Origin: Takifugu bimaculatus
Taxonomy: Eukaryota > Chordata > Actinopteri > Tetraodontiformes > Tetraodontidae
Assembly: GCA_004026145.2 (NCBI GenBank)
Contig: CP034979.1
Location: 12,813,485 to 12,877,484 of the forward strand
DNA length: 64,000 bases
Direction: 5' to 3'
Shown here piece by piece: positions 24,901-34,500 of the stretch. The translations under genes and the position numbers were made by a program. Within the stretch, counting starts at the first letter, position 1. Each line of letters starts with the position of its first letter. The notes beneath the pieces were generated by a model. It saw nothing but the letters and a program-made list of their open reading frames with translations, had not been told where the DNA came from and searched no databases.

Positions 24901-26124
24901 CGATTCTCACCGCCATCGCGGAGGTGCGCGTGCCAAGCCCCAGCAAAACCGGTATGAGTCGCCTCCAAACTCTGCTCGTTGCCTGTGAATGTGCGGCGTG
25001 TTCAAACCTGCATGTGTACAAATGGGTGTGTGTCCCTTCTCTTCGTTTGTCTTCATTTTTGTTTTGCTTTTTTTGGAAGTTGTGATGAGATGGAGCTATG
25101 AAAAGCTCGGTGGAAAACATGTACATGTGAAGAATTCTCCCTCCCTCCCTCCCTCCCTCCCACCTATTATGGGCTGGACCGTCTACAGCTCCCATCACAT
25201 GGCATCTTTACGGGTTCTTGTCGAGGCTAGCCACATTTTTGCTTTACAGGAAGGTGGTTTTACAGCACCTATATAATAATCTGTTAAATACACCAGCGGT
25301 TGATACAGAGGGATGAAAATACCTGGAAATAGAGAGAACGTGGTTCATTTGTCAGTGGTGAGAAGAGTAAAATGTGTAGTGTTCGTACATTTTCTATTTT
25401 TAATGCAAACGCAGTAAAGTAGCAAGTGTGAGACTCCTGAACGGCTGGTTCGGGCCCCCGCATGTGTCCACCATTCATCAGCGCGGCGACAGCCGACGGC
25501 CGTCACGGCTTCTGCTGGCAGGTTAGGTTGCACCGCAGAAGGAGCCTCCCTGCAGTTCTGTAATAAAACCTCCCGTGTTGTTTGGCGGTGAATGAATGCG
25601 TCCCACCTGCGGCTGCTTATGACCTTTCGCCCTCTTCTCTGCCCCCAGACTACCTTGTGCCGCTCCTCAGCTCCATCTTTATCGGCATTTGGGTCCTCAT
25701 GCTGGTATTCTTCCTGCTGTGGTGCATGCGCCGCCGGCGGAAACAGAGCAGCCACAACGGGGCCGCGGCCACGGGCTCCGAGGACAACACGACCAACAAC
25801 GTGCGGGAGCAGCTCAACCAGATCAAGAACCCTATAGAGAAGCGCGTGAGCCTCACGGTGGCCATCAAAGACTATGAAAACAAGAACTCCATCATTGCCA
25901 AAATAAGGACAAATCATCCCGAGGGGGATGAAGACAACAAGGAGAGGCACTTGCAGAAGGGCCGCTTTGCCAAACAGCCAGCATACACACTGGTGGAGAG
26001 GGACGAGAAGACGCCCGTCTCCAACCCCAACTCCACGTCTAAAAGCCCTAATTGGACTAATAAACAGGACAACAGAGACTTGGAGACAGCAAACAGTCTA
26101 AACAGGATGGACTACATTGTATAG
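3932..26124 (+). CDS. jag1: Jagged-1 Notch ligand, complete, 26 coding exons
   Basis: Single-pass membrane ligand that activates Notch receptors on neighbouring cells. Exons: 3932-3988, 4202-4507, 10042-10093, 11870-12127, 12626-12686, 14559-14689, 14781-14900, 16534-16647, 16721-16834, 16913-17026, 17457-17503, 17893-18066, 18454-18604, 19294-19458, 19535-19648, 19744-19857, 20196-20309, 20932-21048, 22110-22137, 22491-22576, 23152-23265, 23347-23456, 23976-24209, 24608-24739, 24810-24951, 25649-26124. They total 3,645 nt (1,214 codons; human about 1,218), all in matching phase with no frameshift. Domain order: signal peptide (exon 1), N-terminal MNNL region (about 20-140), DSL domain (about 179-224), 16 EGF repeats mostly one per 114-nt exon, cysteine-rich vWC-like region (exons 22-23), membrane segment (about 1060-1082), then an Arg-rich stop and cytoplasmic tail. 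The tail ends MDYIV, a PDZ-ligand end like human MEYIV. The start opens directly onto the hydrophobic signal. The slx4ip/mkks linkage marks it as jag1, probably the jag1b co-orthologue; paralogue choice is inference. Confidence 0.97.
8922..9002. repeat. Alternating purine-pyrimidine GT/GC tract
   Basis: About 80 bp of strictly alternating pyrimidine-purine steps mixing GT, GC and one GCAT block. It lies in jag1 intron 2. The pattern is favourable for left-handed (Z) DNA. Confidence 0.9.
9085..9110. repeat. (CGCT)n tetranucleotide microsatellite
   Basis: About six copies of CGCT in jag1 intron 2, just after the alternating GT/GC tract. Confidence 0.85.
10094..11869 (+). other. jag1: jag1 intron 3
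   Basis: Lies between the 52-nt exon 3 and the exon that encodes the DSL domain. A poly-C run follows the donor near 10120-10129. No recognised exon or mobile element was seen. Confidence 0.75.
12687..14558 (+). other. jag1: jag1 intron 5, with a possible conserved regulatory block at about 13540-13960
   Basis: No coding signal was found. The central part is free of simple repeats and rich in homeodomain-type ATTA/TAAT cores. It includes two copies of a TAATTATGGG word (near 13896 and 13940) and a TTAATTGC word near 13743. This resembles developmental enhancers, but conservation was not tested, so it is inference. Confidence 0.4.
14901..16533 (+). other. jag1: jag1 intron 7
   Basis: Non-coding sequence between two EGF-encoding exons. 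It contains poly-C runs near 15804-15815 and 16200-16210. No feature beyond these was recognised. Confidence 0.7.
17027..17456 (+). other. jag1: jag1 intron 10
   Basis: Nothing beyond splice signals was recognised. It precedes the 47-nt exon 11, which encodes the start of an EGF repeat split across two exons. Confidence 0.7.
17504..19293 (+). other. jag1: jag1 introns 11-13 with simple repeats
   Basis: The non-coding parts here are 17504-17892, 18067-18453 and 18605-19293. They hold several poly-C runs (about 17799-17810, 18307-18324, 18611-18626), a CA/GCAC microsatellite at 18752-18810 and a short GT run near 18955. No other element was recognised. Confidence 0.7.
18752..18810. repeat. (CA)n microsatellite with CG interruptions
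   Basis: A CA repeat broken by several CG steps, in jag1 intron 13. Confidence 0.93.
19941..20168. repeat. 12-bp minisatellite, 19 units, in jag1 intron 16
   Basis: Nineteen head-to-tail 12-bp units (CTACCGGGGCTC or CTACCTGGGCTC) fill most of the 338-nt intron. One base distinguishes two variants, X (CGG) and L (TGG). The order is XXXLLXLLXXXLLXXXLXL, and the last unit ends CCC. The period is a multiple of three and no unit holds a stop, so the exon 16 frame stays open through it as Gly-Leu-Leu-Pro repeats. Intron length is 2 mod 3, so retention would shift exon 17. Confidence 0.97.
20450..20696. repeat. Pyrimidine-rich (CCT)n-type tract in jag1 intron 17
   Basis: About 247 bp almost purely C and T on the plus strand, with scattered single A residues. 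A block around CACCTCCCCCTTCTCCACC occurs twice, near 20468 and 20563, showing internal duplication. It ends in a poly-C run. Such tracts can form triplex DNA and stall polymerases. Confidence 0.93.
21049..22490 (+). other. jag1: jag1 introns 18 and 19
   Basis: The non-coding parts are 21049-22109 and 22138-22490, around the 28-nt micro-exon 22110-22137. That micro-exon supplies the first cysteine half of a split EGF repeat. No other element was recognised, apart from a short CTG run near 21677 and a poly-C run before the exon 20 acceptor. Confidence 0.75.
22577..23151 (+). other. jag1: jag1 intron 20, with a possible conserved regulatory block at about 22640-22960
   Basis: Repeat-free intron of mixed composition with dense transcription-factor-like words: CCAATTATC, CTAATCAGCC, a CATTGCAAAGCCTTTGTTCTG-type SOX/TCF word and CTAATGATG. 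This resembles developmental enhancers, but it is inference without alignment. Confidence 0.35.
23457..25648 (+). other. jag1: jag1 introns 22-25
   Basis: The non-coding parts are 23457-23975, 24210-24607, 24740-24809 and 24952-25648. A short CCCT/CCTC repeat lies near 25139-25160. A GTGCCGCCCGTCC-type word is repeated near 24508-24540. No further gene was found. Confidence 0.7.
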
Positions 26125-26687
26125 CAGACAGCTGCGTTGCTGTGCAACCAAGCCTTATGCCTTCACACCCCGGCGGTGGGCGAGCCGGGGAGCTTTGGCA
26201 CGCGTAGTCGGTAAACTGTTGTGTCAGTCGTGACCCCGCAGTCTTTTCAGATATTCCCCGTGTTAATTTAAGTTTTGACAAGCTGGCTTACACTGGCAGT
26301 GACAGTTGCTTTGGTTGGCTGGAGACGCGAGGCACCGCTATACATTTCACTGTAGTTGCAAGTGTCCTTGTCTGCATTTCATTTTTCTCTTTAACGTTAG
26401 CGGACACGTGGAAGCGGCTCCTGGTGCGACGGCCGGACGACTAAAGACGAGAGAGGAAACTACCCGACGTGTTCGACACTAGAGCTAACTTCCGTAGCAT
26501 GTTTGAATTCTTTCTAGTTCTGTTTTGAGAAAGTGCCTTTTCAGCTTTAGACTCGAGCAACTGTCAAATGAGGAAAAAAAAAAAGAAAAAAGATCAACTT
26601 TATTATTTATTTTTATTTTGGGGAGGGGAGGGAGGGGTTCAATGTCAGCATTTGCTGCCAATATGAAGAATTTGTCAATTTAGAACA

Positions 26688-26695
26688 TGTAGATA
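26688..26695 (+). promoter_or_regulatory. Pumilio-type element in jag1 3' UTR
   Basis: TGTAGATA matches the Pumilio consensus UGUANAUA in the sense strand of the predicted 3' UTR, in AT-rich surroundings. Confidence 0.45.
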
Positions 26696-26716
26696 TGTAC
26701 ATTTTTTATTAATCAT

Positions 26717-26724
26717 TGTATATA
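26717..26724 (+). promoter_or_regulatory. Second Pumilio-type element in jag1 3' UTR
   Basis: TGTATATA is a second UGUANAUA match, starting 29 nt after the start of the first one. Confidence 0.45.
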
Positions 26725-27407
26725 TTTGATTTATTAACTTAATAATCAAGAGCCTTAAGATATCATTCCTTTTTATTTATATGTTCTGTCTAGTTTGAAG
26801 GTTTTGATAGCTGTGGCAGCCTACCATTGCTTTCCGTTTTCTCCCCCGAACCGTTCTCTAGAAGCTAAATTTAAGACAAAGGACGGGCGCGTTTGGCCCG
26901 AATCCCCATTTAACATTTCATGTGTTGCCAGGACCTCGAGCAGACGAGTGAGGTGAGCAGCGACCGGCTGCTGGCAGGGACGCGCGTGGTGGCAACATAT
27001 TGCTCGCTACTAATGGATTAAAATTAAGGGAACAAACGCCCTCCAGCAGTTTCAGTTTTAACACATTAAAAAAGGAAATTTGACGCATCACGATCTGCTT
27101 AGTCAGCAAAATTCCCACGCTGGAGCACGAATACTTGAAGAGTAATGGGAACACTGTGGAAAAGGATGGAAAAGTCTGCCTGGCTCGGCAACAACCGGCC
27201 GTTTCTGTGCACACTTCAAACAGGAAAAAAAAAAAAAAGGCTCTTAAAGACAAATGTGTTTTTATCTCACTTGTTAACCCTTTGAGGTCTTGGCAACACT
27301 CTCTTTTTTTTTTTTTTTACTTTGTGTTACGAACTTGAGAATTAAGTGTTGATCTGGCAATATATTTTTGAAAGTCATATTTATTAAATATTTTGTATGA
27401 AAAGAGA

Positions 27408-27413
27408 ATTAAA
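27408..27413 (+). terminator. jag1: jag1 poly-A signal (ATTAAA)
   Basis: ATTAAA is followed within 15-40 nt by GT-rich sequence suited to a downstream cleavage element. It lies about 1.28 kb after the stop, a plausible jag1 3' UTR length. Confidence 0.55.
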
Positions 27414-27931
27414 GTTGTCTTTGTTCCGGAGAGCGAGTGAAGAGTCTGTCTGTGACGCGTGGGGACGAACGCCGCTGGCGTGGGGACGAACGCCGCTCCA
27501 GCGCTACATGTGTTTACAGCTAGTTGCGTCGTCCTTCGAGCCGCTCTGAGACAAAAATACCTTTTGTCCACATGATCCTCGCAACGCTGGTTGTTTTCCG
27601 CTGGAGCCGCGGTGGAAGCAGCCATGAGACGTTGAAAATGATTTCTGATGAATGGGATTAAAGCGAGAGGAGGAGATTACAACCCCCAAATCCAGTCTGA
27701 CTCCAGCTGCCCTGGCGTCGTCCTGTCAGCGCAGCTCCGCCCGCCAGCGCACGCTGAGCGAAAGCAGGAACGCGCTGGTTTATTAACGTCACGATTTTTG
27801 GACAGACTTCCAGCGTCGGGAGCGTCGGACGAGGCGAAGACCTCTGCAGTTTATTCTACGGTGGCAGATTCCTAAACATTGGCTGGTTCGGAGAGTTTTA
27901 CGCAGGAGGCTGTTTTTCCTGTTAAAAGACA

Positions 27932-27937
27932 TTTATT
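27932..27937 (-). terminator. slx4ip: slx4ip poly-A signal (AATAAA)
   Basis: AATAAA on the minus strand, about 660 nt past the slx4ip stop. A second copy lies at 27850-27855. Together with the jag1 signal it gives a tail-to-tail arrangement with about 0.4-0.5 kb between predicted ends. Confidence 0.5.
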
Positions 27938-28597
27938 TAGTGAAACAGTTTTCCAGTAAGGGAGTTGAGGCTTGTGGATGAGCCAGTGCGAGTGATAATG
28001 GGCCCTCGGCTGCCTGCAGACGGACGGAGCCACGGCGGCAGCCGCGCTCCAACATCCTGCCATTCCCAAATGAAACCACCACTTGTGTTTCAACGTGGCT
28101 CACGAGCACAAACCCGCTCCAAGTGCAACATGAAGGCGGCGAAACGCTGCCGTGTTTGAAGCTCCGCTTCACACTTTAGCGCCGTACATGAATGAAATTT
28201 CGCTGCGGTGAACGTGGGGAGATGAAGTAAATCTGGAAACGGCCATCAATCACGGCGGAGCGTCGGCGGGGAAACTGGAGCGTTTCAGACACTTGGGAGC
28301 CAGGATTTCAGGCTGAAAGGAATGACGTACTGCGCGGCTCCTGCCTGTCTGAAATCCTCAATCTGTGACACAAAAAGATATCGGAGCCCCGAGTAAAGGC
28401 TGAACTACTTTCGTGTGCAGGCTCCTCTTGACCGCGGCGGTGTCGGGGCGGCGGCGCGGCGCGGCTCAAGGTTAGCGTTGGGGCTGACGCCGATCGATTG
28501 ATTCTCTCAGAATGTGACCAGATGCACAGATGGAAACAGCCTGAGAGCATCTTTGGGGTCGGGCATCATCACTGTAACCTGCCTCCCCCTCCCCCAC

Positions 28598-31510
28598 TCA
28601 GGACCTCTTCATTCTCCGTAATCTCGAAGTTCTGGGCGCATTTTCACTCCCGTTCTCTCCAAGTGTGGATCTGGAAGCAATAGAGGAGCCCGAGGATGCA
28701 GGCTTGACAGATTGGCCCCTCAGACTTGTGGGCAGCCTGTTTTGGTTTGTCTGTGCCGTGTTATTGCTTGCGAGGGGGAGTCTCTGGGCCTGTTTCCCTA
28801 GAGTAAGCAGCTCCACTTCCAGTGTGGTTTTCTTCCACTCCGGCTCTGGGAAAGCCTTGGACCCCGTCTCGTCTTCCACTGGAGGAAGGGGCGTCAGAAA
28901 ACCGGGCTTGGAGGTTTGTGTGGAGCAGTCTGGAGCAGAACCTTCAGGCAGGACTGGAGGTCGTCCAAGGCACCTCCTCTTGGCCCCCTGCAGGTTCAGG
29001 TCTTCCCCCACGTTCCACCTCTCGTTGGTCCCAGGATCGCCTTCATACTCGGAGGAGTGGGATGGCCCCTTCTCCTCCGCCTGCTCCTCGGGCGTTTGCC
29101 CCTTGTTTCCAACAGAGTCCGTGTGAGCCCTGGCTTCAGCTGAAACAGCAGAGGTCACCTTCTGTTCAGAGCTGGACGCAGTCTTGTTTGGACTCGATTC
29201 TGCAGCTCTCTGCTCCTCTGTTTGGTTTGTGAGAGCTGCTCTCTGGCCGATCTCTTCCAGTTGGACACTTGCTAGTTTGGCTCTGCAATTGGTAAAAGGA
29301 TAAGAGACCAGATACTTGAGCATCCTTTCTGACTGGAGGGGCTGGAAAGTTCTACATTAGATCATACTCACATCTTTTGAAGCGCAATCTTCTTTGTTTT
29401 TGCGGCGCTGGTTAAAGGATCTTGGGTTTCTCCCGCTCTGGAAAAATATTCGGACCTGCTTTGTTCGCTCTGCTCGGTCTAGAGAGGACAAACAGAATTG
29501 GTATAAACACAAAACATTATTTTTGGCAACTCTCGGAACATTCTGTCTCCACCGCAGCCTTTTCTCATCATCTGCCGTTATCAGAAAGGAGAAAACAACC
29601 ATAACATTACTGCAAAGCCGTTCTGGAATGACCGATTATCTACTTCATCAAGTTTAGATAAATAAGGTTTCATCTTTGTTTTCTCTAATGGTAATCTAAC
29701 AACGCTAAAAGAAGAGCCCCCCCCCCTTAATGCGATCCAAAGCAACCACCTCAAAGGCTTTAGAAGATTGCCAGCCCAAGTGTGAGGTGTGTTTCATGGC
29801 CTCCTGAGGCTGGCGGAGATGCTGCAGCCCAGGGCTGGACAGTGATGCAGTGTTGAAACAGCAGCACCATTAACAGAGGCAGGAAAACATCAAGCAGGGC
29901 TTTGAAAAACGAGGTGGAGTAAAAGTATTCATGGACATCAGAAGCTTCTCAGAAAACCAAAGAGAAATATTTGCCTGCATTCACGTCTGCTTGTTCTCGG
30001 ATGAAAACGAGCAGCGTTGAGCCGGTGTTAACGCAGCCATTATTACTTGTGACGGACCTTTTTGTCGTTTCCCTCCCGGCAGCTGTGAGAGGCAGTTTCA
30101 TGGGTGGCTAACTGGAGCTCAATATACACAAAGACGACCCTCTGAAGCAGAACAAGGAGCGGGCTGAAGATGGAATCTCATCAGCGTGCCCTCAGGAGGC
30201 CACTAATAAAGGTTGATCACAAAGCTTTTCCTTGAGTGACCTTAAACGGGCACAACTCATGAAAGAACCAGCCTCTGCGGGTAAATTAGGCAGAACATGA
30301 CGGTTGGCTGCTTGTTAATTTTTCAGATTTAGTGAATCTAAAGAGTATTTTCCCATAATTATGGGAGGATAAGCTCAACACTGCTCCATCATTTCAGCAC
30401 ATTAACCATTCGAACGGCTCTTCCTGGGTAGAGAACCAGCTGAGACTCATCTATTTTACAACATATCCACCTGGTCAACTGCTTGAGATATCGACTGAAT
30501 TCTTAACGTCTCTGTAAACTGTGATTAGACCTAAAGGATGCAATGTTTCCTAGCAGCAGAGGACCTCCGCACATAACCGTCCTTCCTTTTCACTCTTAAT
30601 CCCAACAAACTGAGCTCGAGACCAGAGAAAAAGTCACAGGATCATAAAAGTCAGGGAGATCCATATTCCAGAAACCACAAATGTCAGCACTATATTTCAC
30701 AGTAATTAATCTAATCCCTTCTGAGATATCTCAGCCTGTGGATGTTGAGGTTCCTGTGATGGGAATGATGAGACGAGGGGGTCAGGCTGCGTGAATAATC
30801 AGGTCTTCCCCAAACCTCTCGACAAACGTTCCTTTGACCAACCTAAAGTATCTGCTTAACATTAATGGAAATCAGTTTAATAGCCAATAAAATGGTTCAG
30901 TGTAAACCACCAAAGACAGTCCAGCACTGCAGTTCACACACACGGACTGTTACAGTGGGAAAATGCAGACAGAAGGAAGTTCAATCCTGGAAAATGCGGT
31001 CACCGGGTTTATTTAATATTCACTGTTTTCGTACGTTACAGCTGAATGTTTTGGTAAAATGATCAGGGTGCCTCCTCCTACAGAGAGCAGCAGTGTGGTC
31101 AGCCCTGACCTCTACCTACTCGCCATAAAGACAATAGAGTCATTAGTGTTTTACCACATGCTATAATACCATCAACGCACAATCTGACACAAAAGGAAAA
31201 TAGGTAATTGTCCCTAAATGCAAGGTCAAGCTGGGCCACCGTGGTTCCACACTGGGAGCCCAGAGATCTGCTGGAAGGTGAGGCTGGGCAACAGGAGAGA
31301 AGGTGGTGATGACAAGAAACCAGGGACAAGAGAAGAGGGGCATTTAGGAGGGTAACAACAAAAGCAGGAGACAGCCCCCAGCCGCCCCCCTCCCACCGAG
31401 AGTAACACTGCTGGACCTGAACTGTCTCCCCATCAAGCACACAAACACAAGAATCCTCACACAGGAAGTTCTCCACAGGCTGCTCTTTGTGTGCAGATGG
31501 AGCCTTGCTG

Positions 31511-31571
<61 letters not shown>

Positions 31572-34500
31572 GGGGGGGCTACCAGCCTCATGACCTTTCA
31601 CATCCAAAGCGATGGACACTGGGCCACGACACACGTTCACCAGCGCTCACATGCCGCCATTTGCATGGTTATGCCTTGATGTGTGTTCTCCACTGTTTAA
31701 TATGAATAAATGCTGTTTGATAGTGAACTTGAAAGAAAGATCAACAAGAAGCCAATGGGAGGCTCGCTGGGAGAGTGAGGTGCCTTTTTGTTCCTGTCGG
31801 CACGGCTTCAAAGGAGAAGGAGAAGGAGAGAGGGAAAGAGTCGAGGAATGGCAGAGAAGAAGCAGGATAAGGGGAAGGGGTTGGATACACAGAGCAGGAA
31901 CGGGAAAAACAGAAGGGCAGACAGAGAGAGATTGTGCCGATCCAGTGGGATCAGATATTCTCTATTTAGTAACTAGAGATTAAAATTGCTGAAGAAACAA
32001 GGAATGAAAGAGAAAGAGACTGTGCATGAACAACATTGGTCGTGGATAAAACTGTGTGCATTGTGTTTGTGCAGAGGTGGCCCAATCAAGGAGTGATGCA
32101 AACAATGGCGGAGAAAAAGAGCGAGCCTCTTGAAACAGGAGGGAGGGACGGTGGTAAAGAAGAACCTCTGCCCGCCGCCAGCCAGTCTGTGCGCCCACAC
32201 AGGCCTGCAAAACACTTCTTGTGATGCAACACGTAAAAACACAGCGGCAGCTCCGTCGCGGCAACACGACTCAACCAGAGCAGCAGCATGAAGACGGAGA
32301 ATGTGGGTGAGCGGGACGAGGGGAAAGGAGCGGGGGGACGGGAGAAAGGCGAGCAGATCCGGTGGGTTTGAGGCTGCAGAGGTCAGAGATGCTTCTCCAC
32401 TCAGCACAGCAGCATTGCAAATTGGAGCTGAAGCTAAAACAGAAAAATTCCCAGGAAAGAAGCCCAAGATGACACAGACCAGCCCAAAACCAGCTAAACG
32501 CTGCCTAAAATCGGCCGTGATCAGGTGATGCTACAGCACTAACGTGTCTTCATAAAAGAACAGCTATCTCTGAACCCGTTAGTGACACAAGCGCCTCCTG
32601 TGGAGGTGAGGCTAGTTTACAAATTCCACCTGCGCTCCACCTACTCAGCTCCCAGAGGAACCGCGGCCTGTTTGTCTCGGCTCACCACAAATTCTAGGCA
32701 GCAGTCAACAAACATGCACGGGCACATACACACACAGACAGATTTTATCTCCAACAATGGCCACGACTCTCGGATCCACCCATGTTCAGGGATTAAGGCG
32801 AGCTTTAACTGCACTTCCGACAAATCAGATGGTTTAAACAGGGCCTGAACGTAGCCCTGTTTTTTTGGCCTTGGCTGTGGGGAGACGGGCAGACACTGGC
32901 TGCCTGGGAAAGTACTGCTGCTAGCTGTTGTGAGCTGTGAGGAACAGAGGTGCGCTGAGGTCATGAGCAAACACACAGGCCTGTCCAGGGCTGAGGAGAG
33001 GAGGGGGACTGGAAACACATCTGCGCTGCCTTTGATCCAACCTTCTGCAGCCCAGCACGCCACTCACCTCAGCTGCCCACTCTCTGCCTGACTACAAAAC
33101 AATGGCCACGAGCCTAAAAATGAGCTCTTCCTTCCCATGCCGCCCTCCTCCGTGGCGGTGCTGACTCACAACGGGAACAACTTCGCTCCTCTGCAAATAG
33201 AAATAAAATATAAGAAGAGAGGGGGGAGAAAATCCTACTTCTTATGCAGTGAAGTCAACAACATCATCCATCATTATCCAGTGGACAAAGCAGATCATGA
33301 GAGTTTTGTGTAAAGAAAAGATAATTGTGTTATAAGATTAATTTAGTTGTGTAATGGATTTACACTGTAGCTTTGTGTGTGTGTGTGTGCGTGCGTGCAT
33401 CAGATAATGATGACACGTGTGAGAACTCATATTTCCTGCTGTCACACACATCCAACCCTATGAAGTCCGTGTGTGTGTGTGTGTGTGTGTGTGTGCCGGC
33501 CACAGGACTCATGGAAACCTCGGTCAGAGTCACTGAGTGCACGGAGGCTGGAGAAGCTCAGGGACCAACGTGCACGTGCGCTGCAGTGGTTTCACTACAG
33601 AAACAAGATAGGCTCTATTTAATGGTGGAGCATTCTATTGCATTCCAATTACTGTATGAAGAGCTGAGCTGAACTTTCAGTCGGGTCAGAGTCGTATAAA
33701 ATGTTTTGGTGCTGTGCGGCTATAAATCAGTCTTAACACAGTTTTAACTGTTTATGGCTTTAACTTTTATACCATACATTACCAATGACTTCTAGGAAAA
33801 ATTACACTTTTAAAAATGGTCCAGTTACTCATTTAATGTGTCTGCTTGGACCTGCTTTAAGGTGGAGCTCATTGGGACTGTTATTAACTGCTATTAACTG
33901 CTATTAACAAGCTTATTCAGTTCTCAGTAATGTTCCCTTAGATGATGTTCAGGCATCACAATATTTAATGAAGGGTTGGCGTTCAAATAAGGTTCGGAAC
34001 TTAAATGTAGCAACAGGCGACATTCAGCACATTTGAGTGTGGGAGGGAAAGAATGTCCTTCATGAGACAAAAAGTCCAAACATGATGTCACCTTAGCTGC
34101 CTCAAAACATAACCTCCTGACCGTGTGAGAACTCACTTGATGAGTCTACATTTCCACTGTGGTTCAGGATTTTTGTTCTCTAACTCACCCCAACGTAATC
34201 AAAACAACCAAACCATAAAGCCATAAATAAAGGACAACATGGCATGAGCAGAAGGACGGCTCTCATGGCCTTGGGAGAAGAGAAGGAGGCTTTTTTAAAC
34301 GGTCAGCAAAGTAACATTCCAAAGCAACATTATTAGCGTATTTTACACTGGAGCCGCCACTCGCGGCCGAAACCTTCTTCATTTTGAAAAGAGTCCCATT
34401 ATGGTGCCGTAGGAGAGACTGTGGGATGTAAACAAACAATAGTTTTTGTCATGTGAAAGGCTTCAGCCTCTCTGTCTGGTCTCTTTCCCCTGAAAACCAC

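Larger units (their letters stand above)
26125..27430 (+). other. jag1: jag1 3' UTR
   Basis: AT-rich sequence after the jag1 stop, ending near an ATTAAA signal. It holds several A or T runs and two Pumilio-type words. The length is inferred from the poly-A signal position. Confidence 0.6.

Noticed and set aside
31973..32467. 164-residue minus-strand open frame in an slx4ip intron
   Set aside because: Overlaps shorter plus-strand open frames in GC-mixed sequence and shows no family signature; likely chance.
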